A DNA stretch of 64,000 nt from Lamellibrachia satsuma (lineage: Eukaryota; Annelida; Polychaeta; Sabellida; Siboglinidae). Below, piece after piece: positions 23,801-37,200 of this stretch. Position numbers and translations under genes: made by a program. The number at the start of each line of letters is the position of its first letter. Positions within the stretch are counted from its first letter, which is position 1. The notes below the pieces were generated by a model. The model searched no databases and was not told the DNA's origin. It saw nothing but the letters and a program-made list of their open reading frames with translations. Location: contig BSQZ01000010.1 in assembly GCA_033239005.1 (NCBI GenBank), forward strand, positions 7,267,001 to 7,331,000. Direction: 5' to 3'.

Positions 23801-26800
23801 TTTGCTTGTGTCATACCCCAAATTGTGAAACAAAATCCATTTCAGCATTCAATTTCAGCATTCAACCATGGTATTGGTGAATGTTACAGCTCTGAAATCT
23901 GGTGGTACTGCCAAATTTCTGGTGGTCCGGACTGGTTTTTGGGAACTGGATATACCTTTGTAACATCAAACTCGGATGACAAAATATGCATACTGCCACT
24001 ATAATGTGTTGTGGCCGCCCGACAACAATGCCTAGAGTTGATGCGTTCGCTGACAACAACACCGATGGCAACGCACCGAATCAGACAAGACTGCCAAGAA
24101 TCAAAACGCCACATGACCAACAAAGGCATAAACAAATGCAAATTTATCAGATTGGTCGAATACAATTACAATTTAAGTTTTTGAATGAAGAGTGCAAATT
24201 AAAAAAATTACAACAAACTTTACTTCGAAAGATCACGTGATTAATTACTACCATCATTTTTTAGTGGAACACCACATAGGAAGGTTTTGGTGGTCTGACA
24301 ACATTTTTGGTTGAATCGGGCCTCCGGACCACTGTTAATTTCGAACCCTGAATATTATATATGACTAAGTGCCAAAAAGTGTGCACGGAAAGTGGACAGA
24401 ATGGGTTGAAAAAAGTAACTAATGTCAGAATGGGATATGCATTTTTAAGCAGGACACAAAGATCAAGACAATGCTGTCAATAGTTTCTGAGCAAATTGCA
24501 AAAAAACATAAATTCTGGCCAGTATGACGGACATCAGCTATTACAACACAAACACCTCACTCTGTAGTAATTCAGGTACCATGGTGTTGGAAATAGTATA
24601 GTACATGACTGTTCTGATCTCCATGGATATGTCCATGTTATAAAAATATGTTCTTTGCCACTGACCTATGCATGGTAAAAGGTTGTTTGTTATAATAGCT
24701 GATGTTCATCATCATGTCAATACTGAAGTTAAAAAAAAAACTTCCCACTTTCAGCAACACAGGATGCCAAAAGAGAACAAGAGACAAACAAAGAGAGTGT
24801 TTTTAAATGAAAATATTTAATATTCATGCATTTTTTTTCTCCATCAAGCCAGAAGAAGAGTATGATGGACGTCAGTATTACAACCACATTTTCTTGTGAA
24901 GGAAACAAAAACCAAAGTATTAGCAGAACTACATTGCAGATCACTTCAAACATTACGTTATGTAGCACTGACACAAAATCAGTGCCTTTTTTTCAAGCAA
25001 GATCAAAAGTATGACAAATGTCAGTTTTACATGCACTATTTTTCCTTCTGAGGGAAACCAAAACCAAAATATAAACTGCAACTAATGCTTTCGACTTACA
25101 TTGCCTGCAAAGAAATCTACGATGCAATGACTTAATAAAACTGTAGAGCAACAAAACATCATTTGATGAACATCATGCAGCATCACCGAAAATATTACAG
25201 AGTACCTTTTAGCCAGAAGCCAACTCCACAGCATGCAACCCACGCCGAGCAAAGAGACCAGGAAGTGTCACGTGATAACCTGGATGTGGAGTAAATGTGA
25301 AAATGAAAATCTTTTTCTTCAGTCATTTTATTTAGTATAATGATGAACGTCATTTTTTACATAAATATCGAAATGCTACACAAACTCCTCTATAAAAAGT
25401 CAAATACATTTTCGATGATAATAATATTGTTCCTACAACGCAACACGCAGCTTGAGTAAATGATGTAAACTTCCGGGCTATTCGAAGCTTTGCCGACGAT
25501 TTTTGTCGACTGAAACGTTTGATCAAAAATTTACAACACGAATGACACTCGTCATCGCGATCTTTCGAGTATGATTATGAGCACAAATTAAATCTGTGTG
25601 TATTCAAGTTTATTGCGTTATGTAAAGGGATACTTCCTTTGTAACATTTCGTGAATTTGAAATTGTGTAGTGCGTATGCAATGAACAATTGCCGACAGAG
25701 TCACTCGCTGTCCCATTGATCGTTTTTGGGAGCCCAATTTAAATCGCCTTCTCATGCAAATAACTACATATTCGTTTCACTATGAATGCTTATGTTGTCT
25801 CCACTGTATTTTTGGCTATTTCTGAGCACTCTCCAAACGTGACACCAACATAACATGATTGGATCAGATTTTTTTACCATTAAAATACATCACCCTCAAT
25901 GTGCACACCTTTTGGCACTGAGTCATATACAATTTTCAATGTGGAATTTTTTTTATCCTGCATAAAGAATATTACTGGGATATCATGAGCTGCTGGTAAA
26001 CTGTTTATTGTGCTCTGGTGCATGGTGCCCCTGAAGCAAGGTTGGTACATTTTTGTGTTAAAATCCAAATTTGTCCCCAAGAAAACCGCTTGACAAAAAC
26101 AGGTTTTTGCTGTCCAAAATAGCAAAAACCGGTAAAACATATTTTTACAGACCTGTTGTTACTGTCAGTCCCGACAAAAAGCAGGTTTTTGGCTGTAAAG
26201 TTACAACCCTATATATGTTCAAAACTTTCTTTTAACATTTTAGTTCAGATTTGTAAACACTACTGAGCAGAGTTTTACTTTGGATTTTAGTTTATAAATA
26301 AAGTTATTATTATTATATTATTATCATATCCAAAAGGTTTTTACCTCAGTGGAAGGTTTTGCCATATTTTCAACATGGCTTCATTAATACTAATGACATC
26401 CTGTTAGGATGTCGTCATCATAGATGTATGCAAACAACATGGATACATAAGACAAAGGCACACGTCTACGATGATGTCATCATACCAGGACATCATTAGT
26501 ATTGACGAAGCCGTCTTTAATTGTTAGAAGCTATCACAATTAACTTGTGATAGTTTGAATAGCCTTTTGTCATAGTATTTAGAGTCAGACCACTTTACCT
26601 TTTTTTTGCAAAATTTTGACCAGGTCTGGTCTGGGGAGACCCAGCAAGTGAAATGAATTTTTTTAAACAATTACTCAAATGTGTTTCCACTGTAGTCAGA
26701 TAACTTTGTATATTTACAGTCCATAAAGTTCACATTTATAACAGTCTCACACCTCAAAATAACTTTTATTCATGCATAAAGTATGCCACTTTCACTAATA

Positions 26801-29800
26801 AAATAATAAATCTCATGTTTAATTGACCTCCATTTTCTCAAAACCATGTTTGTCACATTGGGAAGAAGGATATCTCTGGAAGTAGTTATGCTGGCCAAAA
26901 TATCAAACAAGGTTTTGAGTGTTGTATTCAGCTTATTCTTAACACAATTGGTAGAAAATATAAAAATAAAAGTTTGAAAGTTACATAAATATCTTTTGGC
27001 TAAAATATAAGTATTTTTTTAAGTTACAAACAAATTATTAGAAAAACAACTATTAAAATGTTTTCAACCAGTTATGTAATAGAATGTATAATAAATATGA
27101 TTTTGTAAAAATAATAACGTTCAACAAAGAATGGCATTGATTGTCAATTTACCAATATTTGTTAAAAATGGTGGCCATTTTGTTTGTTACCATGGTAGTC
27201 GGGTTATGGTAGAAAAACTATGTAAATAAAAAATCTTATCAATTGAAAAGCCATAAAAACCTTATACATTATTTATGATGATTTCCCCAACTCAGAATAA
27301 CAGATGTGTATACAAATGAGTTAGCATGTTGTAATGGATACTAGGTAGGTTTACTTTTTCGTGAAATGATTCTGATAAAAAAATTTATTGAGGTAGGACC
27401 TTTAATTTGATATGCAAATAATAAATTGTGCCATGTGCAAATGTGAAAGCATCAAGTATTCTTTTACTTGACTAGCCATCATTGCTGACTGCAGGTCTAT
27501 AAAGCCAAACCGGGGACAGGTCACTATTTAGTTTCCCATTGGCGACAATGTTAATGTTTTTAATGCTGTTCATAAGTTTACATTTTGAATATTCTGAAAA
27601 TCAACCATTTTAATATTTCTTATTTCATCAACCTGCTCGACAAAATTTATCAACTTAATTCTATCATTCCTTCTCCAGAAAATCAACATACAAGATGCTC
27701 CTCATCAAATGCCGTCCAAAACAACTACATCATGTTATCATGCATGTGTTCATCCTACAGTCACAGACACTCACATCTATTGACAGCCATCCACTAGAAA
27801 CTTTAAATGGTCACTGTATAAGTGTCATAATCCTCAAATATGGCCATATCCCTGTTCAAAAGTAATTTTACAGGCAGCAAAAAAAAATTCCAAAAATGGG
27901 TACTGTCTCAGAATCACGGGCACTATATTCATATCCATGAAACCAGAAGTAAAGCACTGATCCATCCATAAGTGGCATTGTCCAAAGCATACTGGTGGTT
28001 TAGGGGTCATTTCAAGCTCAATATCACGTTTGATTAGAACAGACACGTTTTCGTGGGAAGAAGTCATTGTTTCATTTACACTATACAGTTAAGGCTTTCA
28101 TTGCAATCCCTTTATGTGCAATATGAGACTTCACAGCTAATTTTTAGACCCCTTCTCCAAAAAATAACACAGGTTGGGGGGTTGGTGTTTCGATAACCCC
28201 TTTTCATATTTTGAATGCTCATGCATCCCCAGATATTCCATGAGTGACCCCGGGGCCGTTTTGTCACCATATTTACAGAATACTTGAGCTACAAATACAT
28301 CTTTTGAGAATATGGGTTCTTGAAGTAACATGTTTCTTTACATTAATAAAACTTAATTTTAGTTTTATTTCCAATCTCTATTTTTGTTATTCCACCATGC
28401 AAGTAATATAATTTAGCAAATTAAATATAATGTGGTGATGTTTCCAGGTGATATAGGCACGATTCAACATCCATCGTCAGTCAGAGCTACAAGCACAGCA
28501 TATGACAGTTCAGAAAATTATGCAGATTTGACAAAGAACCCAACACAAACCTGGCATGCTCGTGACACTACCAACCAGAATCTCACCTTTGACTTCCAGC
28601 AACAATTTTCCATTGTTGCTGTTGAGATGAGAGGTGACCAAGGATACTATGTGAATTCATTCTACCTTGAATACTACGATGAAACCGCCAAACAATACGT
28701 TGTTTACAAAGTAAGGTTTTGTTGTGACCAATGTATATGTATGTATTAACTAACTACAGTGATTGATATTATGTTTGCAGTACTACTTGAACAATGGCAA
28801 TGTTTATCTAATAAACTTGCATTGGTGTGGTTATGCTGTATACAAACTAAACATATTTTTTATTCATAGATATTTATATATATATATAATAAACTGTGCA
28901 ATGTTGCACATATTGAGTACAAGTTAATTACTTTCTGAGGCTAGTGTAGCTGAAAAATAAAATAAAAATTTATATCAGACTTGTTGGCAAGTCACAAACT
29001 GTCAAGTCACTAGTCACTGACCTGCAAGTCAAGTCAAGTTTCAAGTCAATGAGCTCCAAGTCAAGTCTTGAGTCATCGCTCTGAATGCCAAGTCAAGTCA
29101 CTAGCATTCACCGTCCAAGGCATAAGTCAAATCACACTCGAGCATATGATGATTACTCTTCACATCTAGTGAAATATCATTGATAAGCAGGTAAAAACGA
29201 AAATAGTTATTATGATTATGATTAATACGATACACATAAAGTGCATACTTACATGTAATATCAACAATAAAAAAAGATCAGATCCGAGAGCATCGCGTCT
29301 CCAATGCGAGCTCGTTGTGGACGCCAGACTTGTTGGCAAGTCAAGTCAAAAGTCATTGACCTGCAAGTCATGTCAAGTCTCAAATCAATGAACTCCAAGT
29401 CAAGACTCGAGTCATCTTTCTTAATTCCACGTCAAGTCAAAATATTCGACTCGAGTCAGTCTCTGTGACTTGAGTCAACAAGTCTGATATATATTTATAT
29501 ATACAAGTAACATGATGTTTCATGAATATATAAAATATATTAATAGTTGTAACTAATAGCACTGCCTACATTTCAGGAGAAGCCTGGTGACTCTCAGCCC
29601 TATGGATTCACGGCCAGTTCAGATGGACGGCTCAGGACAGAACTTCCCCATCCAGTGCTGACAAGGCACATCCGCTTAATAATAACAGGCCACAATGGCC
29701 AGGTTGTAATGGCTGCAATGATGTATGGCTACAGACCAAGTAAGTTTCAATAATGCTAGTCATACAGACTAGCTGTCCATTTTATGTTTGACTAAATAAT

Positions 29801-32800
29801 AATAATATGCCTGAGCAAAAATACTGGTTTTCTGGCCAGGAAAAGCATCATCAGTGATTATGACAAGGCATTCGCACCCATGGTAATGTGGTACATAGGC
29901 ATTTATTGATAGTTACAGGGTGAACATGTTTCATGTCTTGATATTTGCTATCAATAACCACACAGGATGCTTTTATGAAAGGTGTAGTCATACTGGTAAA
30001 GTACTATAGAATAATTGTAGATAAATGGATTACCATAACATAAAAAATGGATTACACCACTGGCGCATCCATATAACTCAGGAACGGGTGAAATTCAGCA
30101 TGATTTTTATATAATCGAAAATCGTCAATAACACAAGATTGTGATTGATTAATTAATCACAAGCATGAACCAACCAATCATCAACAAAATTTATTAATCG
30201 GACCAACACTAATTTACGCAATGCTTCCTGTGGCACAACCAACATTCAACCAATCTGCCCACATTTTTTACACAAGGTTACCATGCAATGCACTGGGCTA
30301 CGTAACAAATATCACCAATGACTATTCTTGTGCAAAATGACTATCTGCTCCCTCACATACATACTAATTTTGTCAAAATTTCCATTTTCCATGCTATTCA
30401 TGAATGCTATTGCTGTCTGCCTTTTCCAAACAAACTGTTCATTTTTCCTATCATCCTGTGCCTATGGTAATGGTTATATCTTCTCTAAACCACTGCAGGG
30501 TTAGGATTAGCTAGGGATGGGGTTAGCTACGGTTTGGGTTAACTATGGATGAGCTTAGCTATGGTTAGGGATATGGTTCCATACCTTGATTTCATTGCAT
30601 ATGCACTTACAAAGAAGTGCACACCACTAAAAAGTGTTTTTGTAAGTGTTTAGCTTACCACAAGCTCTTTCGTACAATTTTAACACATGCAAAATTACAA
30701 GATAGTATTTATTAACAATTAAATATCAAATTAAGCATCAAATTGCATAACAAAAATGACTTTTTAAACTGACAGTAACATTGACAAATTCTTAGGGATG
30801 ATATGAAAAGTTTGTACTTGATCATTATACATTTAGACTTTGGAACAATGCAAAAGAAAATTGTGTCTGAATTACATAAAACAGTTGGTCAGTACTCATC
30901 TAATTTATGCTGATTGACATAAGCCTACAGTAAATGGTTATGCTGAATATTGATCATGCTTTGTAAATTTAAATTTTAAGAAATATATTATGCTAGAGGA
31001 TGGGGCAGTCTTTCAAGACTGTTACAACGCCTGTTAAAAGAAATGTTGGACAATGTGCATTAAGTAGCATAATAATTATTTTGATTGTTTTCTGTTGTGT
31101 GTATTATTATTATTATTATTGTATTTAGCCTAGTTAACCATATTTATACTTTTTTATATGTAAATGATACTGATTTTAGAGAATATGCTCAAAAATGTAC
31201 TGTGCCATTTGTGTTTAAAAATGAATGATTTTCTCAGTTTCACATGAAATATAGCATTTTATTACCATCCATTTGTTTGATAGAGAAATGTTTTCATGGG
31301 TAATCTCACATTATTTTTCGATTTTTACCAATAAATGCACTTTATATACTAAATTAAATTCATTTCAATAAACACATAGTAAAAATAACTGTGTTTCTTA
31401 GCTAGTTACTTCACAAACTATCTCTTGGCTAGCAGACATTATTTTTTCCATGTCACTGTGATGTCAAGCAATCGGTCTTGCCACATAATGAACAAATTAG
31501 TAGTATTTTGTGAACTGTGGCTTGTTACATTCATCTCGGTAATGGTGTTGACAAAATTCTTTGGGACAAATTGTAGAAGGGTGATATCCTGATAAACAAT
31601 CATAAAATAGGAAAACTAAAAACAGACAAAAGATAGCTTATACATTAAACTAGCAGTGACATTTTACTTTATTTCATTACTTGGTAAATTAATTTGCTGC
31701 AGATGCATTTTCAGCTCTTGAAGTCAGCAACATTGACAAAGTTTGCAAAGTACCTGATTCATTATACTTTTAGACCATCAATTGGGCTTTGTAACAAAAG
31801 AAAATTGTGTCTGAGTTATACAAAAGTGTTGGTCAGTATACATCTGATGTGTGGTGATTTATATACATTAAGTGGTTATGCTGAATATTGATCCCTTTGT
31901 AATTTGATATATTAAGATGCGTTATAATGATCTCACCATAGTTTTGATGTTTTACCAATAAATGCACTTTATATACTAAAAGTTGGTAACGATGTTACCA
32001 ACTTGAGTTACAAATTTGTCTTTTGAGAACATGGGTTCAAGGGTTAACATATATTTCTTTACATTAATAAAACTTAATTTTAGATTTATTTCCAATCTCA
32101 GTTTTTGTTCCCACCATGCAAGTAATATAATTCAGCAACGTAAATATAATGTGGTGATGTTTCCAGGTGACATAGGCACGATTCAACGTCCATCGTCAGT
32201 CAGTGCTACAAGCACAGCATCTGGCAGTTCAGAAAATAATGCTGATTTGACAAAGAACCCAACAGGAACCTGGCACGCCCGTTACACCACCAACCAGTAT
32301 CTCACCTTTAACTTCCAGCAGCAAATTTACATTTTTGCTGTTGAAATGAGAGGTGACCAAGGTTACTATGTGAAGTCATTCTGCCTTGAGTACTACAGTG
32401 AAACGGCCAAACAATTCGTTGTTTACAAAGTAAGATTTTACTGTGACCAATGTCTATGTATTAACTGCAGTGATTGAAGCTACAATTTAATAGTTTGCAA
32501 TAATACTTGAACTTAGGCAATGTTTATCTAGTAAACTTTAACATTGGTATGGTTATACTAAGCAGCTTTTTAAAATCATATTCTCAGCGTCAAAAGAAAC
32601 TTACCACTTTAATTTTTTTTCGCACGTTTCTGTGATAGCAAAATGTGGGTTGGTTTTTGGCATGAATTTGTTGGTGTAGGTTCACTACTGTGCTCACTCG
32701 CACACGCATTCACACAAATGCTCACCCGCACACTCATTGACTCACTGAATCACTCACACACTCACTCACACACTCGCTCACACACTCACTCACTCGCACA

Positions 32801-34174
32801 CTCAGTCTCACGCACACTCTGACACACATTCACTCACACACTCATGCACGCGCTCACACACACTCGCACACACACTGGACTGGCATCACCAAGTTCCAAT
32901 TAAGGCATAGATGGATATTTCTGTGATGATGTTGTGTATTCTGAAATTTGGTAAATATTGTTATCGTAACAGTCAGTACAAACTACCAAGTTATCTCACC
33001 TGGAGGATGAGTATTTTTGTAAATATTGTTATCGTAACAGTCATTACAAACTACCAAGTTATCTCACCTGGAGGATGAGTATTTTAGTAAATATTGTTAT
33101 CGTAACAGTCATTACAAACGACCAAGTTATCTCACCTGGAGGATGAGTATTTTGTAAATATTGTTATCGTAACAGTCATTACAAACTTCCAAGTTATCTC
33201 ACCTGGAGGATGAGTATTTTTGCTAGTATCTGTAAAATTAAATAATAGGTGTAAATAATATCATTGTTTACATTTTTCAGCCTTATGCTTTCAAGTCCAC
33301 TTCAGATGCTCAGCACAGAATAGAACTTCCCCATCCAGTGCTGACAAGGCAGATCCGCCTGAATATGACGAGCTATGATGGCCGGGTTGTAATGGCTGCA
33401 ATGATGTATGGTTACAAAGCAAGTAAGTTTCAATAATGCTGGTCATGCAGACTCGCTCACCATTTACATATATTATATATTATTATAGAAAGTGTGCTTG
33501 ACTAAATAACTATAACATGCCTAAGCATAAATACTGGGTATAAAATAATCATCATTATGCATTTTGACCAAAAGCATTTGCATTAACCATTGTAAGGCAG
33601 TAGGCATTTATTGATTATTACAGGATGAATGTTTTTATGTCCTAATATTTGTTATCAATGATAATAACAATAATTTATTTACACGAATACTAGAATTATA
33701 ACAGAATGTATTTACGGGTGGGTCACTAGAATAAGTAAACACTTGTCAAACTAGTGACCCGACGTATATAAATTTACAGTAAGAAAAATTTGGCATCTCA
33801 AATCAAAACAGTACACCTAAGTATTTGCCATATAAATATTTATCAAAAGGGAAACAAAATAATACAGGTATGCGCTAAACAACATATTTTTTATTTGTTT
33901 AACAAATATTTTTTAACAAGCATTTATTTTTTGTAGGAATTCAAAAATGTTTGTTCTATTTGTTGTATCCTATAATCTTAGATGCTCCATGATTTAAAAT
34001 GTGTGGCTTTTTGTTTAATTGCAGCTGCAGTTGGCACTGATGTCTTTCCACGAGGAGCTTGTTCTACACCATCCTCTGGTGAGCAGAGCTGTGTGCGTTG
34101 TGTGTGTGTCTACGTGTGTGTGTGTTGGTGTATATACAATATATATATATATATATATATATAGATATCTATAT

Positions 34175-34222
<48 letters not shown>

Positions 34223-37200
34223 GGCATTCTGTAAAATCAACTAAAATGAGAGAATCTTGTTGCACTCATATTTTTTTATTTAACCAACCGGAGGGAGGGA
34301 TGGAGGAAGGGACGGAGGAAGGGACGGAGGGATGGAGGAAGGGACGGAGGGATGGAGGAAGGGACGGACAGAGGGAGGGAAGGACGGACGGAGGGAGGGA
34401 CAGAGTGTAGATTTCTTTTAATTATTGAAGATTCCAAATAACGTATCTACTTTTGTGAATTTCAGCTGAACCAGGTGGCCCAGGCACAGTTTTCCTCAAT
34501 GGCAAGAGTATCAGCAGGCTTCAAGTAGACAACTTGGGTGGCAGTGCTTTAGTAGCTATGACAGCGGACTGCAGCCAGTTTGACATACTTACATCTGGTA
34601 AGAATGAACTGGGCACCTTTGAATAATTACTGTTTAGTAACTGATTGGAAATTACATACCTAACTTCATGCCCTTTATAAAACCATTGAAGCCATTGAAT
34701 TAAATCAGCAAAACATATCCGGTGAAACTCCCACATTATATATCTTCATTTTTATTTACCACAACAGATTCATTCTTTCACTTGTGTGTGACTTGATATC
34801 CAGAAGCAACATTAAACAAGGTCAAAACTGTTAAAGATTAAAGCATGATTGGACAATTAAGTGCATAAAAGTTTATGTATGCATCATTTAAAGATCAATT
34901 ATCATCTGTAGAGTTTTAATATGTCTCAGAGCTGCATACTAACCTTGAGTTACTAGTATAGTGCTTGAGTTACTAGTATAGTGCTTTCTTACAGGCTGGT
35001 ATATACAGCTAGTGTCACACCATCATTATGCAAAGCTGAGTGGCTATGAAAATATTGATTGAAGTATTACTTGATTGAAAAATGAGAGGACACCAAATTA
35101 TCTATTGATTGTGAAAATGCCAGCAGTGTGAAAATGTTTCAAACGAAAAAAAATTTGTTTAATTATTTCAGCAGGGCAGGTTACACATACTGATAGATAA
35201 ATAATAGATGTCCACTTGTCGTGTAGGTTTTATAAATCTTGATTCAGTGCACAATTTGGATTAAAAAAATCTAGCCCATTTTATAAGTGATGATATTTTA
35301 TATGCAATTTTATTGTCAAAAGTAACTTTGTAAATGCTAATAGCATCCAATTAAGTAACATTAATGAAACCATCTGTGTTGTACGTACATAGACAATTGT
35401 GCCATGGTTGGCACTGCGATGACACAATTCATATTTGTTCACAGGGGGCGCTGCCTGGATTCAACAGACCACAGGCGAGGTGGATGACATCTTGGTTACA
35501 GGCAGTCACCTGGTGATGGAGACAAACGTAACTACTGGTGTGACATTGCGAGGAGATGACAACAGCATGATGCATATTGTTGGCAACAGTCGAATCACAG
35601 TTGAAAGCAAAACAGATGCTAAGATGGTGTTAGACACAAACACAGCTCTTGTTTTAACTGAGGACATTGATTTCACAATGATGAAGAAAACTGATCTGTT
35701 TGGACAGTTCGAAGTGCAACCGAGTGCGAAAGTTGATATCAATGCATATCTTTACTTGACACCACAAAAGCTTGCAATGGATGCACTAACCATTGGAAGC
35801 AGTGGCAGCATCACAGTGGCAACTGAGACGTCATCAGAGATTTGTATTATCAATGCTACCGCTATTACATTCAATGGCCCTTTTACCGCTGGGATTGTTA
35901 TGCTGGACAGTGTGCACCGATTTACTGTCGGGAATAATGTCTTGGTGACCTTTGAACCGAGTTCACACGATCTGGTGTTTGGCAGTATTGTCGATATTCG
36001 AGGGAATGTAACCCTGAGGAAGACAATATCATTTCGACGTCCATTTTGTGAGCATCTTACAATTAATGGTGGGTCGCTGGTGATGGTTGGTGGTGAAAAC
36101 ATGACATTGGAATGTAAGGAAGTCACCATCAATGGGCTCTTGTCGATAGAGAGTCCAGTCAACACTGGGTCAGGGTTTGATAGTTTCATTGTAGGATCGC
36201 TAGGTGACTTCAATTTTACACCTGATGGAGACTTCATCTGTGACCGGATAATGGTTGATGGGAAATTCAATTCAATGACAAACATTATAATGCATGGGCG
36301 AATCAAGGAAAACATCCAGAGGTTTGACATTAGTTCTGCTGGAAGGCTGACCCTCGACAGCATGAATCAGAACAATAGCATGTTTACATCAACATCTGTA
36401 GTTGCTGCACAGATTGTTAAAATAGATGGTACATTTCTCCCAGGGCAGCTTCATATCCCCCATGTGGGAAACCAAGGTGGTTGGGATTCCCTGGAGATTG
36501 ATGCCCAGGGCAGAATGCAATTTCAGCCAGATGGTGACTTTTGGTGCAACTACATTAAAGTCAATGGAATGCTGGAATCCTACACATATATCACAGTTCA
36601 GGGACACAGTGCCAAACTTGAGGTGATTATTGGTTCTGGAGGCAGCATCCTGTTTGACAGCACCTCTAGACACCCACTTGGCCCATGGTCAGGGCAATCA
36701 TCAGTAAGTGCTTCTACGTTGAATATTGCAACAAGTAGTGTGATGAAAGCAGCGTATATTAGTCTAACTGTTGATGATATTGATGTCAATGGAAATCTAA
36801 CTTTTGAGGCATCATCAGCGATGTTCACTGACTCATTCATCATTGGTTCAAATGGTCATGTAGAAGTTGCAAACTCAGTCATTATGAAAGGTGTGAGTCA
36901 AATCCGAACAAAAACTATCAAAGTCGCCGGCTACATGGAGTTTGACACAAGGGGAGGGAGTGACATTCATGGTGTGTTGAATGAATCGTCTGTAGTTGCT
37001 GCACAGGTTGTTAAAATAGATGGTACATTTCTCCCAGGACAACTTCAAATCTCCCATGTGGGAAATCAAGGTGGTTGGGATTCCCTGGAGATTGGTGCCC
37101 AGGGCAGAATGCAATTTCAGCCAGATGGTAATTTCTGGTGCAACTACATTGACGTCAATGGAATGCTGGAGTCATACACACATATCACAGTTCAGGGACA

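Larger units (their letters stand above)
22276..28447 (+). other. 6.2-kb intron, repeat-filled
   Basis: The first 60 nt resemble the introns after 29739 and 33422. It contains the foldback element 22651-24349, the hairpin 26377-26512 and the dispersed repeat 27835-27975. The last 150 nt are nearly identical to those before 32167. Sequence 24400-26370 and 26520-27830 showed nothing recognisable. Confidence 0.6.
32430..33280 (+). other. Domain-3 intron with two tandem arrays
   Basis: Begins like the sister introns (including the uninterrupted ttaactgcagtgattg). It then carries a (CACTCA)-type microsatellite at about 32690-32880 and a four-copy minisatellite at 32951-33228 that reaches almost to the acceptor. 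Confidence 0.8.

Noticed and set aside
28137..28331. Minus-strand 64-codon open frame
   Set aside because: No recognisable domain; it lies in an intron next to repeat sequence and has no splice support.
34140..34230. Tyr/Ile repeat open frame
   Set aside because: Simple TA microsatellite translation inside an intron.
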